DNA of 64,000 nucleotides from Symbiodinium natans (GCA_905221605.1 CAJNDS010000552.1:51079-115078), one strand, 5' to 3'. Shown: positions 13,001 through 21,870, counted from the first letter of the stretch. Program-made: numbers and translations. Notes: a model not told the origin generated them from the letters alone.

Positions 13001-16000
13001 TCACCACGGAGTTCATTGCTCCCACCTTCTCCTTCTTTTTGGTCAGTCTCCTCGCCAGAAATTTGTACTGCTCCTGGCGCCGTCTCCTGTCCAGCCACTT
13101 CTTGCCCAGGAAGAACTTGAGCGCTTTCAGAGACATTCACCTGTCCAGCAACACCTTGCCCAGGTAAAACCTCATCCGTGGAGCCCACCGCCAGCGAACC
13201 AACCATAACTGAACCATCCCTTGCTCTTTTTTGAGACCGTTCAGCTCGACGAGAAGGTTGTGGTAGCGAAAAAACTTGTGAAGTCACTTCTTGGCGGGTC
13301 TCCCCCCGCGACGCTTTGTCGCGCCCTTCGCCAAGGTGAACCGATTTTTTCGGCCCGTCATTGGAGCCTGAAGAACCACTTTGCGGAACATTGCCACGAT
13401 TCGCAGTTCTCTGTGAATCCCTTTCTTGCAAAAAGATTTCCTTCAGGCGTTGCGCGGCATTGGTCTCCTCCTCGCTTGAATCGCTTGAGGAAGCGGCATA
13501 CGAGACCAAGGCCTCCGCCTGTTCATCATCATCCACCACATCTGCCCACGCTCTGCTGAACCGATACGACAACCCACCACGAGGCTTCAGTTCCAGTGGC
13601 TTCGGCTTTTCCACCACTTCCGCCGGTTGCACTCGTCGTTGTGACCGAGAGCGTGGCACCTGTTGCACCTGTTTTTTGTCCAGCAAGGGCCTTCCCCTTC
13701 TCACAGGGTTTGATCTTGACCGATACTTTTTTGTTGGCGGATTCACCGGCGGCATTCCAACTCCCACCAACCGCAGCTTCTGTACGCACAGCGGAGACCT
13801 CTGCGCAAGCGTCCAACCATCACGGTACCTGACCTTATCAAAAAGCTCCCGATAGGAGCCTCTCGGCATGGTTTTTGCACCGGAGTCTTCAGCTTCACGC
13901 ACCTGAGTGAGGGTTCGCACCGCCGCTCTTCCAGTTCCTTTGTTCCCAGAAGATTGTTGTACCCGTACAGATGCATCGGAAGGAACTGCTTTTTCCGGTC
14001 CTCCCGGACGATATCGGACATCACCAACCAATTGCAGAATTTTGCATGCGGTCACTTTGTTGATCCCTTTGTCAACCAAATCTTCCACAAAGATGAACTC
14101 TTGCAAGTCCGACACATTGGTCACACCAAGCGTAATCATCACCTCACTTACATGAGGGGTATACACCCACAGGTGTTCGTTGCGAGCCATCCAATTTTCA
14201 ATTGGCTCCTCCGGATTTTGAAGCCGAGTACCAGTGGATTCAGCCACCGAATTCTTTTGTTCATCAGCTTCTGCTTCATCCAGAATACCTTTTTCACCTT
14301 CTTTTTGTGACACATTGGTCATTTGCAGCGCTTTTGGTGCCGAGGATGAGGAAGATTCAGCTCCCCCACTCGCAGGTGGCTGAAAAGTGCTTCTATCCGA
14401 AATCTCCCATCCTCTCTCTTTTTCAAACCGGACCTGATTGGCCACCTGTACCAAGTGTTTCAGGAGCGTCAGCCGCTCATCTGACATCTCGTCGTGGGAG
14501 TACTTGCAGAAATTTGACCCTTTCCGGCAACGTCCTCTGAGGTAATAATCGAAACAGCAATGGTGGAACCCTGCGTCCCTTAGTGCCTTCCTGGAAGCAT
14601 TGTCCCAAGATTTGCCGGGCTCCCAAGTCCCTTCCAATGCTATGTCATCGTTGTGAAGATACCTGCATGTAGTCCCATATTTACAACCACCTTGATTGTA
14701 ATACAGACACAGACGACCTTTTGGCTCACCCGACGTAGGTTCACCCTTTGATGCACCTTTGCCAAAATTGTACTTGGCCCGGAAGGCTAAATCCTCCCGC
14801 TCCTGCTGTGCCTCATCCACTGTACCTTCCTCTGTGGGAGGGTCACCGATGTTCCCATCCTCATCATCAGCTTCTTGGCTGTTCTTTGGATCAGTTGACC
14901 CTCCTCCTGGCCAACCCTCACCATAACGACGATGCTCATAGGAACACTCATCACCATTGCGACACCTTCCCCGATTGAAGAACTTGCACAGCTTGCTGTA
15001 TCCAGGTGACAACACAGTCTTTGGAGTCATGTGAGCCTTTTTGTACTGGTCAGGGTCCATGTAGGCTTCCATTGGCTTGTTCTCCCTTTTGCTCATGGAT
15101 TGCACTGCACCGTCAAGCTCCTGCAAAAATAGCTTGGTGTCCAACCAAAGCGCGTTCCAAAACTCATCTTCCCCTTGATTCAGCACCGTTGCCGCCGCTT
15201 CACCCACAACTGGTCGAGTAAATCTCCTTTTTCTGCATGCCAGTTCGAAAAGCGCGTTGTGGTACTGTTTTCGGGAAAAAGTGGTTAACTTTCCCAAGCC
15301 TGTGCTTTCTGTACCATCAGGCTTCCAACCATCATTTTGCAAGATGCCATACGCGCGCCGAGCTTCCGCATTGAGGAATGCATGATCTGCAACACACTCC
15401 TGTAAATCTTCCATCGGGCGACCCAACAGCATCCCAGTGATTTTGCCAACATAGGCCTCATCTTCGTTTCCATTCTCCAGAAGAGCTTTGTAGATCTTTT
15501 CTCCATAAAGTTGCCTTTCCTCTCGTTCTTCTGAGGATAACTCCTGTACCACAAGCCCTTCATCGGATTGCTCTTCCTCCTGTTTCCAGTCCCATTGACC
15601 GTTGGAATCTTGGTACCATTGACCAGCATACCATGAATCCGTCCACCACGTACTCCAGCCGCTGGGTTTCCATTTCCGCAGCGTCGAGGAAGAGTCCTCC
15701 ACGTCCTCTTCCAAAACCAGAAAGGTGTCCAAGATTATGGTACCATCATCTTCCACTCGTTTCACTGTTCCATTGACAGTATCACCAAATCTGAACTGAC
15801 ACGTATTGTTCCCTTCTGCAGGAATCAATACATTCAAATCACCAAGGTCCAAAAAGGCTCCATACCCATTGATGCAGCGCACTAGACCCATAATCTCATC
15901 TCCCTCTTGATAGCAATGGTTCCCAGGTGATTCCAAGGCTCCCGCTCGGGGCACTTTCTTTGCATGCTCTTCAGAAACCACCTCTGTATCATCGGCTCCT

Positions 16001-17904
16001 GGCGCACCATTTGTCTTCACCTTTGGGTCACACTGCTCGTCCTGCTCCACGAGTCCCACAGGCTCATCTTTTTTGTGCTCCTGGATTTCAGGACCTCCCT
16101 TTTTCTCCGCCAAAGGCTTTGCCTCATCTGCTGTAGTTCGCTCGGTGTCGACTTCCGGCGAACTTCCAGACGGCAACACTTCTCCCTTCATGGGAGTGGA
16201 CCCATCATTGGAGTCCTTTGTCACACCTTCTGCAGCAGGCAAATTTTCTTCCACTGCAGGGCGATTGAGTTGATCATCCACGGCAGGCACACTTTCTTCC
16301 ACCGCAGGCTCCTTTGGTTCCATGGTTTCCAAAGGAGAATTGCCACCATCGTTGACCACAGCTGCCTCATCGGCTCCGGTGTAGCCCTTGCTATTCCGTT
16401 CCTCGCGGCTAACTTCAGGTTGCACCAGTGCGTCCACCTGTGAACCTCCATCATCAGCTGCTGCGGAGACCTGCGCCCCATTGTTGCAGTCACCCGTGGA
16501 ACGTAACACCATATGCACCTCAACCCGTGCTTCCTTCGCACTCCAGGTACTATCTGGCGCATCGACCCGCGCATCATTGGCGCTCCAGGCCTCATCTTTC
16601 AGATCTTCCGTGTCTCCAGCTATTCCAGAAGCTTCTTTTTCCCCTTGAATGGCAGGAATCTTGGCACCAAACGAAGAGACCTCCTCAGTCGCAACACACG
16701 ACTTTTTCCCTCCGTCTTCCGAATCTCCAGGACCACCTTCCTGAACGACAGGTACCACATCCACCACTCGCTCTTCTGCAGCCGACACAGTTCCGATCTC
16801 CACATTGGGAATTTTTTCTTCTGGACCTACCGATTCCACCGCTGCCACACCCTCAGAAAGTGCTCCCATTCCTTCCCGATCCAGATGTTGAGCTCCAGCG
16901 ATGTCTGCTCGGTTTCCAGGAATCTCCTCCTCATCAGGAGAACCCGAGGTCGGGGCGTCACCACCAGCCCTAGGACCGCTATCCCTGATAGTAGAGGAAA
17001 AATCTTTTTCACCTAAACTATTTACACTACCCTGGAATGCCCTCGTAGACTCAGTCTTCGGAGTAGAGGATGAAGAATCCAGTGCCGCCTCCATTTCCAG
17101 CCCATTGCCCGAAGGAGACCCAACCACCTCGTCACTCTTCATCTTTTCACCTACAACCGGCAATGTCCACTTGCTTTCCTGCGTATCCAGGCAGTAATAA
17201 TATTGTCTCCCATCTTCATGGAGGTGCCATTCCCACATTGTGCCATCACACGCTCGGATCAGATGCTCATCTTTCCGAAAACCATCCCTTTCAGAGACCT
17301 GACGCATCTCGTCCTCTTCTTCTGACAACTGTCGCAACCTTTCAGCCTCCATCTGTAGGATCTCCTCCTCCCCCATGGCGTATTCAGCAGCAGGTGCAGC
17401 TTCAAAGCTGTCCGCACCCTTCTGTTCGTGACCGCTTCCACCACCTTGGGAACTCGAAGATGGATCCCTTTTGATCTTGTTCAGAGGCCTCCTGGCCGCT
17501 TGCAGCACTTCTCCAATCAGATCGGTCTGAGACCCTTGGTCTACCATTCGACCCGAAGTCGAAGTCGACGGCTGATACCCGTGTTTTTGCAACACTCGTA
17601 AAACAGTCACCTCCATTTCACGATCTATACCACCAGTCGCGTCCCAGTTCCTTTTCTCACCAGGCTTTGGCGATACAGAGACAGCACGTCCTTCAGCTTC
17701 AGTATTGCTAACCATATCCGCATTGGGATTCATACCCACATTGGGGCTTTCTGCAACCAAGGCTTCTTCCAGATGTTCTTCAGCGCCGGGAATCACCTCT
17801 TCCAACACCGATCTTTCACCCAGAGACTCAGCTGCCCCATTTCCAGCTCCACCATTCTGTCCACCATCCGAGGCAGGTTGGAGCCATCGCTTCGGAGAAG
17901 GCAT
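10072..17904 (-). CDS. Giant Gag-like RNA-binding protein of the LTR element (WW, S1-like, SAM-like, six CCCH fingers)
   Basis: A single uninterrupted ATG-started frame of 2610 codons. Recognisable parts by approximate residue: a WW domain (219-250, with spaced tryptophans, a Tyr triplet and the closing Trp-x-x-Pro); an acidic low-complexity region (about 260-660); an S1/OB-like domain (667-734); three CCCH fingers (969-993, 1063-1085, 1113-1140); a SAM-like helical region (1236-1295); an Arg/Ser/Lys-rich linker (about 1370-1480); a helical globular region of unknown family (about 1710-1910); three more CCCH fingers (2196-2222, 2228-2251, 2255-2277); and a Lys-rich C terminus. Fingers 5 and 6 have the canonical C-x8-C-x5-C-x3-H spacing; the others vary by one residue in the first or second gap. 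WW domains bind proline-rich peptides, and S1 and CCCH domains bind RNA, so packaging of element RNA is a reasonable inference. No catalytic pol domain is visible. The protein may instead derive from a captured host RNA-processing gene. Confidence 0.85.
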   Translation of the reverse strand: MPSPKRWLQPASDGGQNGGAGNGAAESLGERSVLEEVIPGAEEHLEEALVAESPNVGMNPNADMVSNTEAEGRAVSVSPKPGEKRNWDATGGIDREMEVTVLRVLQKHGYQPSTSTSGRMVDQGSQTDLIGEVLQAARRPLNKIKRDPSSSSQGGGSGHEQKGADSFEAAPAAEYAMGEEEILQMEAERLRQLSEEEDEMRQVSERDGFRKDEHLIRACDGTMWEWHLHEDGRQYYYCLDTQESKWTLPVVGEKMKSDEVVGSPSGNGLEMEAALDSSSSTPKTESTRAFQGSVNSLGEKDFSSTIRDSGPRAGGDAPTSGSPDEEEIPGNRADIAGAQHLDREGMGALSEGVAAVESVGPEEKIPNVEIGTVSAAEERVVDVVPVVQEGGPGDSEDGGKKSCVATEEVSSFGAKIPAIQGEKEASGIAGDTEDLKDEAWSANDARVDAPDSTWSAKEARVEVHMVLRSTGDCNNGAQVSAAADDGGSQVDALVQPEVSREERNSKGYTGADEAAVVNDGGNSPLETMEPKEPAVEESVPAVDDQLNRPAVEENLPAAEGVTKDSNDGSTPMKGEVLPSGSSPEVDTERTTADEAKPLAEKKGGPEIQEHKKDEPVGLVEQDEQCDPKVKTNGAPGADDTEVVSEEHAKKVPRAGALESPGNHCYQEGDEIMGLVRCINGYGAFLDLGDLNVLIPAEGNNTCQFRFGDTVNGTVKRVEDDGTIILDTFLVLEEDVEDSSSTLRKWKPSGWSTWWTDSWYAGQWYQDSNGQWDWKQEEEQSDEGLVVQELSSEEREERQLYGEKIYKALLENGNEDEAYVGKITGMLLGRPMEDLQECVADHAFLNAEARRAYGILQNDGWKPDGTESTGLGKLTTFSRKQYHNALFELACRKRRFTRPVVGEAAATVLNQGEDEFWNALWLDTKLFLQELDGAVQSMSKRENKPMEAYMDPDQYKKAHMTPKTVLSPGYSKLCKFFNRGRCRNGDECSYEHRRYGEGWPGGGSTDPKNSQEADDEDGNIGDPPTEEGTVDEAQQEREDLAFRAKYNFGKGASKGEPTSGEPKGRLCLYYNQGGCKYGTTCRYLHNDDIALEGTWEPGKSWDNASRKALRDAGFHHCCFDYYLRGRCRKGSNFCKYSHDEMSDERLTLLKHLVQVANQVRFEKERGWEISDRSTFQPPASGGAESSSSSAPKALQMTNVSQKEGEKGILDEAEADEQKNSVAESTGTRLQNPEEPIENWMARNEHLWVYTPHVSEVMITLGVTNVSDLQEFIFVEDLVDKGINKVTACKILQLVGDVRYRPGGPEKAVPSDASVRVQQSSGNKGTGRAAVRTLTQVREAEDSGAKTMPRGSYRELFDKVRYRDGWTLAQRSPLCVQKLRLVGVGMPPVNPPTKKYRSRSNPVRRGRPLLDKKQVQQVPRSRSQRRVQPAEVVEKPKPLELKPRGGLSYRFSRAWADVVDDDEQAEALVSYAASSSDSSEEETNAAQRLKEIFLQERDSQRTANRGNVPQSGSSGSNDGPKKSVHLGEGRDKASRGETRQEVTSQVFSLPQPSRRAERSQKRARDGSVMVGSLAVGSTDEVLPGQGVAGQVNVSESAQVLPGQEVAGQETAPGAVQISGEETDQKEGEGGSNELRGDGAKILDVCPVKNDLQQLLVKGLLTRIYWKVAVGKLPVGQRDCQKGSNKMDRNLVISMSSEGASEQDENLALEDDADQSMGDGAMVVLVYDPRTLIQSPTTDWVMRRGLTDRSVWPAMAYMAQRICAEMVQVDEMNAQLGTGALLFQRRDQGYYCDLHHSFHDNPCLPAVGNYPLSVMGALLSPGLEGEFKNTDKFGTAMEAIAYDWSRSPGMEVHIELMARVAKMVHPFLNLGAQGSVMVSEFLWQRGRARLMEFLQAATCADQLEALWKRMDDDADEEVDPSTAVLEVLGPEDAVLDQGNNESLISIEDAGGETSGDTGGDGKAPEVSPEEETSSGSSRLADTRIFLWSVYSRVASNFSMQDRTTGKIFDSTKGYPGEGPNNDDNPSSKGNLPWISEDYLDEVVSKKMERSSDMDGFVPGSEGPLEKVEVENVTASKILMALWKKGYRAGHRRLCRLNASGCKVGAMKRPIKRVQKIGTRKAFTKMFNVFGSSQQGSGVGGNPIMKVVGPRPGFPAVLQAPNTDSTSGEGSSPQVHGNVHVEHNRPMDRYEAERLEKRKKGFCYWFSKGKDRCKFGEDCKFIHSEDDVMLPSYWCKYYVAGRECFAGKDCGFSHDATGVRCVQFARSGKCRYGDRCVFEHGVPLDEQRPRSPRTPPRDGPRRKSGANGGEKEISPEQFDDDEEDFMVYDEDTKMTELLMEAISFLSGGKPDLARAEADPLFKLLKFTGDTDQMDQEWVSWTTEMLTVLELLEVVKSYEVSLAEVEEWVNDLRIWYERANLGEEKDSKRGKKRSLERESSKDIPAEKEVVETSETEVAVEEEKKKVKKKRKAAAIEDPYTLMVPKPKKMPTIIEKGGSTSNVVASAVEKSSKTRTKSNVGGKTKKREKSQSPKKEEVVMVQGPEEKDRPSDEDVPVSTAVNAELGQSCQAIEDAKREGLVSSIQRCVQDPVLTVSDLEYILLQLHLKIANNRKKK

Positions 17905-17959
17905 TGCTTCTTGATCCCAAAGATCTTAAGACAACACTCAACCGCAGGGAACCTAATTT

Positions 17960-17971
17960 GGGCTCATAACC
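17960..17971 (-). promoter_or_regulatory. Copia-type half-tRNA primer-binding site
   Basis: In element sense the 12 bases GGTTATGAGCCC start immediately after the 5' LTR. They match, with one difference, the site recalled for Drosophila copia (GGTTATGGGCCC), which pairs with the anticodon region of initiator tRNA-Met cleaved into a half molecule. A conventional site would begin TGG to pair with the tRNA 3' CCA; that is absent here. The match supports copia-type priming; the exact dinoflagellate tRNA is unknown. Confidence 0.75.
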
Positions 17972-18259
17972 TACGGGGGCAACCGAAGGGGAAAGGGGAA
18001 AGAAACCAACCCTTAACAGTTGCCTATATGGATTTCCCAGATCGAACCAGTAAGAGAAGAATCCCACCCTAGAGGGAAAGGCTAAGGGAGAAGGGTCGGG
18101 ACTACTACCTCCCACAAGACCCAACACCCAACACACGGACACAACCTTTTCAGCGAAAAGCGGACGGCTCTGGGCCATCTTGAGCCAAATATCCGGGTTC
18201 ATTGACCCATCCAACCCTCAACACTAACTCCTTTCTACAATACCAATTGCAGCTCCGCA
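17972..18259 (-). repeat. 5' LTR (288 bp)
   Basis: Equal in length to the 3' LTR and identical apart from position 18153. As the upstream LTR it should hold the promoter and transcript start. A stretch matching the last 11 bases of the dinoflagellate spliced leader lies about 71-81 bases into the LTR in element sense. Confidence 0.95.
18179..18192 (-). promoter_or_regulatory. Spliced-leader-like stretch inside the LTR
   Basis: In element sense this reads ATATTTGGCTCAAG. The last 11 bases equal the 3' end of the conserved dinoflagellate spliced leader (ATTTTGGCTCAAG), and one inserted A accounts for the next bases. The same stretch is at 9621-9634 in the other LTR. It could be a fossil of a trans-spliced transcript fixed in the R region. 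The match is short, so chance remains possible. Confidence 0.4.
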
Positions 18260-18264
18260 TAGGG
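18260..18264. repeat. Target-site duplication (right copy, TAGGG)
   Basis: Matches 9409-9413 and continues directly into a TTTAGGG tract, showing that the element landed inside a telomere-like array. Confidence 0.85.
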
Positions 18265-18488
18265 TTTAGGCTTTAGGCTTTAGGGCTTTAGGGTTTAGGG
18301 TTTAGGGTTTAGGGTTTTAGGGTTTAGGGTTTAGGGTTTAGGGTTTAGGGTAGTTTCGGCTACAGGGGGAGGGGGAGGTGCATGCACGGTAGCAGCCAAA
18401 CTTGAGGGATGGGCCGGGCATGCTTCCATGCTGCAAACCTCACCACCCGGTTTAGGGTTTAGGGTTTAGGGTTTAGGGTTTAGGGTTT
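18260..18488. repeat. Telomere-like TTTAGGG arrays
   Basis: Two TTTAGGG arrays (18260-18352 and 18451-18488) flank about 100 bases of unique DNA. The first is the right half of the array interrupted by the LTR element and contains variant units such as TTTAGGC. Confidence 0.9.
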
Positions 18489-20160
18489 TTGACTCATCAG
18501 TTGCAGTAGTTGGCCTAGATGGCCGTTTTCCCGAGCAGGCTCCGTTTCCCGAACCTGAACCTCTCAACTCTCATGAAATCGATGCCGGCTCTGCCCGCTC
18601 AACTCTATGTCTCCAGACCGTAAACTCCAGGTCATACTCGGCACGACTTGCAAAGGTGAAGATGGCTTTGTACCAGTTCAGTGCCTTCGAATGAACGCCG
18701 GCTCACAGCTCTCCACCATGCGAAGTGCTAGTTGAGGGCAGGTGGTCGGGCTTGATGCTGGGTGATGGGTTTGAGGTTTATGGTTGAGGGTTATAGGGTT
18801 TGCTTATGGTTGAGATTTAGGGGTTGCAGGGTTTAGGATTTCTGTCTTGGGAGTGTCACAGCCGGAGCAGGTTGAATTCGCCAGTTGGTACTGGAGTTGT
18901 TCTGTTGTCGTGTTTCATGATGTAGAGCAATCCCTACCCCCTAAGGACAGTAGCCCCTGATATCTCACAATCATACCTACAGGCCTATAGGGCTTAGGAG
19001 GATCCCCTTCTTGTGGGGCGGACATCGAGGGGAGGAGGGGAGGAGAGTCTCACTCGCATCTGTGCGATCTGAAGATCTCACGCGACATTTGGACCAGACC
19101 AAAGGTTTTCCTGGTACCACACGCACCCTAGAATCCCTATAAGCCTCCCCATGCAGTGTGTTGAGAAGAAGCTGGCTTTCTCACATAGAGAGCCTCAGTT
19201 GCCTCAATTCATCATCCGCAGCACCTCAGATGAGGGCATGCGCCGCGTGAGCGGCGGCGGGGCTTTGAGGGATAAGGCTTCGGAAGAGTTTTGGGCTTAG
19301 GTTGTCAGGATGAAAGGCTAAATATGCAGGGGGCCTCATTGAAGCTGCCGCTCATGCGAAATATACTGTGAAATACCCGCCTCAAACCGGACAGGCCTGT
19401 GCATGTTGACATTGCTTGTACGTATCCTAGAACCGTGAAGCCGGAAGGTTGCCAAGATGTTTGGGTTTGAGTCAGATGCCCATGTTTTTCTTGATCGCAT
19501 GGCGCAAAAGAATGCGCAGGAGGTGCCGGATCTCCAATAACCCTTAAGTGCGGATTCCCGAACTCCAAAAAGCCCGGTAAGTCGAGTTGCCTGATCCTGG
19601 CAGCTTCTCTCACAGACGGACTAAGTAAGCTCTGTCAGGCCCATGGTAGCCCTCGGTCATCCATAGCTTCTTCTGCTCTCTAGGCGGATTGCATGGTTCG
19701 ACAATCATGTGCAAGATTTTGCATCAGCTCTGCGCTTGGTTCAAGCGCTTGATGTAAACCGCAAACCGGGACACAGAAGTTGCAGGGACACGACAACAAC
19801 ACTTCAGCATTAGCCGCTACACTTCCAGAAGAGCACGTGCAAAGAGCCCCCACCCCTGCTGGGCCCGGCGCTGGGAGGAACGCTGAGTGCCTGGGAGGCC
19901 CGAGCACGGGTTACCCGGTTTCTGAAAGAATGACTTAATAATTATCAACTTTTACCATCTTTTTGCATGTTCATTCTGTCTGCGAATGAGCCCAACCCAA
20001 TAGGCCCCCAACCGGAGCCGCTCCCCAGCCACAGGCAGAGCCAAGAAATGCGCGGCTCTTCCATCGTAGCCTTTCTTCAGCAGGCGGAGGTGCCTGCAAG
20101 CACGGGATTAACTTCGCGAGGGCGGCTGACTTTGCTTCTGTTTTGCTCAAGTCATGCTGC
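18489..20160. other. No gene recognised
   Basis: About 1.7 kb of unique-looking sequence with only short, overlapping frames on both strands. There is a degenerate TTTAGGG stretch near 18760-18840. Confidence 0.45.
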
Positions 20161-20440
20161 CCTAAACCCGAAACCCTAAACCCTAAACCCTAAACCCTAA
20201 ACCCTAAACCCTAAACCCTAAACCCTAAACCCTAAACCCTAAACCCTAAACCCCCCCCCCCCCCTCCCCAACCACAGAGTGTTGGCCACGCGACTCGTCG
20301 GACGAAGAGAATCTGAGCGCGGCTGCAGAGCTGCCAAGTGGAGCCCGGAACCCGAAACCCTGAACACCAAACCCTAAACCCTAAACCCTACAAAACCTAC
20401 AAAACCCTACAAAACCCTAAACCCTAAACCCTAAACCGCA
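20161..20440. repeat. Telomere-like CCCTAAA arrays with poly-C
   Basis: About eleven consecutive CCCTAAA units end in a run of C at about 20250-20264. About 90 bases later a second, degenerate array includes CCCTACAAAA variants. Confidence 0.9.
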
Positions 20441-20833
20441 ACACATCCCGAATCACCCTCAGCTGCAAGGCAAACCTTGCCCTCATCAGCTCGCAACTCG
20501 AGGACGAGTTTCGTCCCATTCTTGGGGCATGGGATCTCTTTCAAAATTCGCCAACTTCTTGGTGGGTGCTCTCCGAAAAGAGGCACTGTATTCGGAACCC
20601 CAAGCCCAAGCCGGGGGGGACAACATTGAATTTTTACTTGGTTTACGGCCCATATGTACCCTACTACAGGGTTGAGGTAGTATAATTAGCCGATATGGAC
20701 CCCCTGAAGCTCTAAGTGAAGTCATGGAGCGTCAGCTGACGCTAGCAGCAACGGAAGAAGAAACTAGGGCGTAGATGCTCCCAATTTAAGGATTGCTGTG
20801 GTCCGCAAGGAAACGGACCATAGCTTAGAACCA

Positions 20834-20862
20834 CCCCCCCCCCCCCCCCCCCCCCCCCCCCC
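20834..20862. repeat. Poly-C run (29 bases)
   Basis: An uninterrupted homopolymer followed 30 bases later by two shorter C runs. Runs of almost the same length occur at 41768-41796 (G) and 63971-64000 (G). Confidence 0.9.
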
Positions 20863-20947
20863 GCAAGTAATGTTGACCTCGTAATCATAACCCCCCCCCC
20901 CTTCAATCAAACCCCCCCAAATAGAGTGGGGGCCCCTTTGAATAAGG

Positions 20948-21160
20948 ATTCCTTTCCTTAGAGAGACTTAGAGAGGATCAGAGAGAATCACTCAGGATTC
21001 CTTTCCTTAGAGAGAATTAGAGAGGATCAGAGAGAATCAGAGAGGATCAGAAAGGATCAGAGAGAATCAGAGAGGATCATAGGGAATCAGAGAGAATCAG
21101 AAAGAAGGGCTGGGAGGCTTCTACGGGTCAGGGCTTGGTTACTACGGGTCAGGGCTTGGT
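20948..21160. repeat. Tandem AGAGGATCAGAGAGAATC repeat
   Basis: A degenerate unit of about 18 bases (AGAGGATCAGAGAGAATC) is repeated up to about 21107. It is followed by a twice-repeated 21-base phrase containing GGGTCAGGGCTTGGT. Confidence 0.8.
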
Positions 21161-21208
21161 TAATACCCTAAACCCTAAACCCTAAACCCTAACCCTAAAC
21201 CCTAAAGA

Positions 21209-21452
21209 GCTTTTTTTCAGACAGGAATTTCCAGGAACTTTATTCCGAGGGGCAGATCTTTCAGGATTATTTCCAGGGCACCGGCCTCCAAAGCTACCCC
21301 CTTTGCCAGAAAGATTTTTTCAATCCTCTAGTAAGGCTCTCAAATAAAAAACAGCAAGTTTCTCAGGAGTTTGGTTTTCAGGTTTCTCTTCGAAATCTGA
21401 TCGCTTCATGTTTTCCTATAATTAAATCCTAAACCCTAAACCCTTAACCCTA
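21209..21452. repeat. Duplicated segment, copy 1 (left-truncated)
   Basis: Aligns with few differences to 21655-21897, including about 30 bases of the flanking degenerate telomere-like repeat, so the duplication included its surroundings. This copy lacks the left inverted-repeat end seen in copy 2. Confidence 0.85.
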
Positions 21453-21612
21453 ATTAAACCCCAGACCCTAAACCCTAAACCCTAAGACTTTAATTGCAGG
21501 GGCCCCTGGATTTAGAGACCAGGCCATACCCTTATCCCTAAACCCTAACCCTAACCCTAAACCCTTAACCCTAATTCAATAAGACTCCACAACACCTAAG
21601 TAAACCTAAGCC

Positions 21613-21870
21613 ATGAACCCTAAACCTAATGAAACCATGAAGCGATCATTTGAAGATTTTTTTTCAGGCAGGAATTTCCAGGAACTTTATTCCGAGGGGC
21701 AGATCTTTCAGGATTATTTCCAGGGCACCGGCCTCCAAAGCTACCCCCTTTGCCAGAAAGATTTTTTCAATCCTCTAGTAAGGCTCTCAAATAAAAATCT
21801 GCAAGTTTCTGATGAGTTTGGTTTTCAGGTTTCTCTTCGAAATCTGATCGCTTCATGTTTTCCTAATTAA
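21613..21870 (+). CDS. Small ORF in duplicated segment (85 codons), uncharacterised
   Basis: An ATG-started frame runs through the second copy of the duplicated segment. The matching frame in copy 1 is also open, with about four amino-acid differences and a different end. The peptide is rich in Phe and Gln with no recognised motif. A T-rich stretch followed by CAG at about 21657-21668 resembles a splice acceptor, so the true reading may begin there. The ORF starts inside degenerate telomere-like sequence, which argues for caution. Confidence 0.25.
   Translation: MNPKPNETMKRSFEDFFSGRNFQELYSEGQIFQDYFQGTGLQSYPLCQKDFFNPLVRLSNKNLQVSDEFGFQVSLRNLIASCFPN

Larger units (their letters stand above)
9414..18259 (-). 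mobile_element. Complete non-autonomous Ty1/copia-type LTR retroelement
   Basis: The element is 8846 bp and reads on the minus strand. Its parts in transcription order are a 288-bp 5' LTR, a primer-binding site touching the LTR, a 67-base leader, one 2610-codon ORF, about 370 bases of untranslated sequence, a purine tract touching the 3' LTR and the 288-bp 3' LTR. A 5-bp duplication, TAGGG, flanks it. The LTRs differ at one position (9595 A versus 18153 G), indicating a very recent insertion. The 5-bp duplication and the half-tRNA primer site fit copia-type elements. I saw no aspartic protease, integrase zinc-binding or DDE motifs, no YVDD box and no RNase H, so mobilisation would need proteins supplied in trans. 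LTR ends in element sense are TG...TA rather than the usual TG...CA. Confidence 0.92.

Noticed and set aside
10598-17914. Many plus-strand frames inside the LTR element
   Set aside because: They are antisense shadows of the 2610-codon ORF, with no domains of their own.
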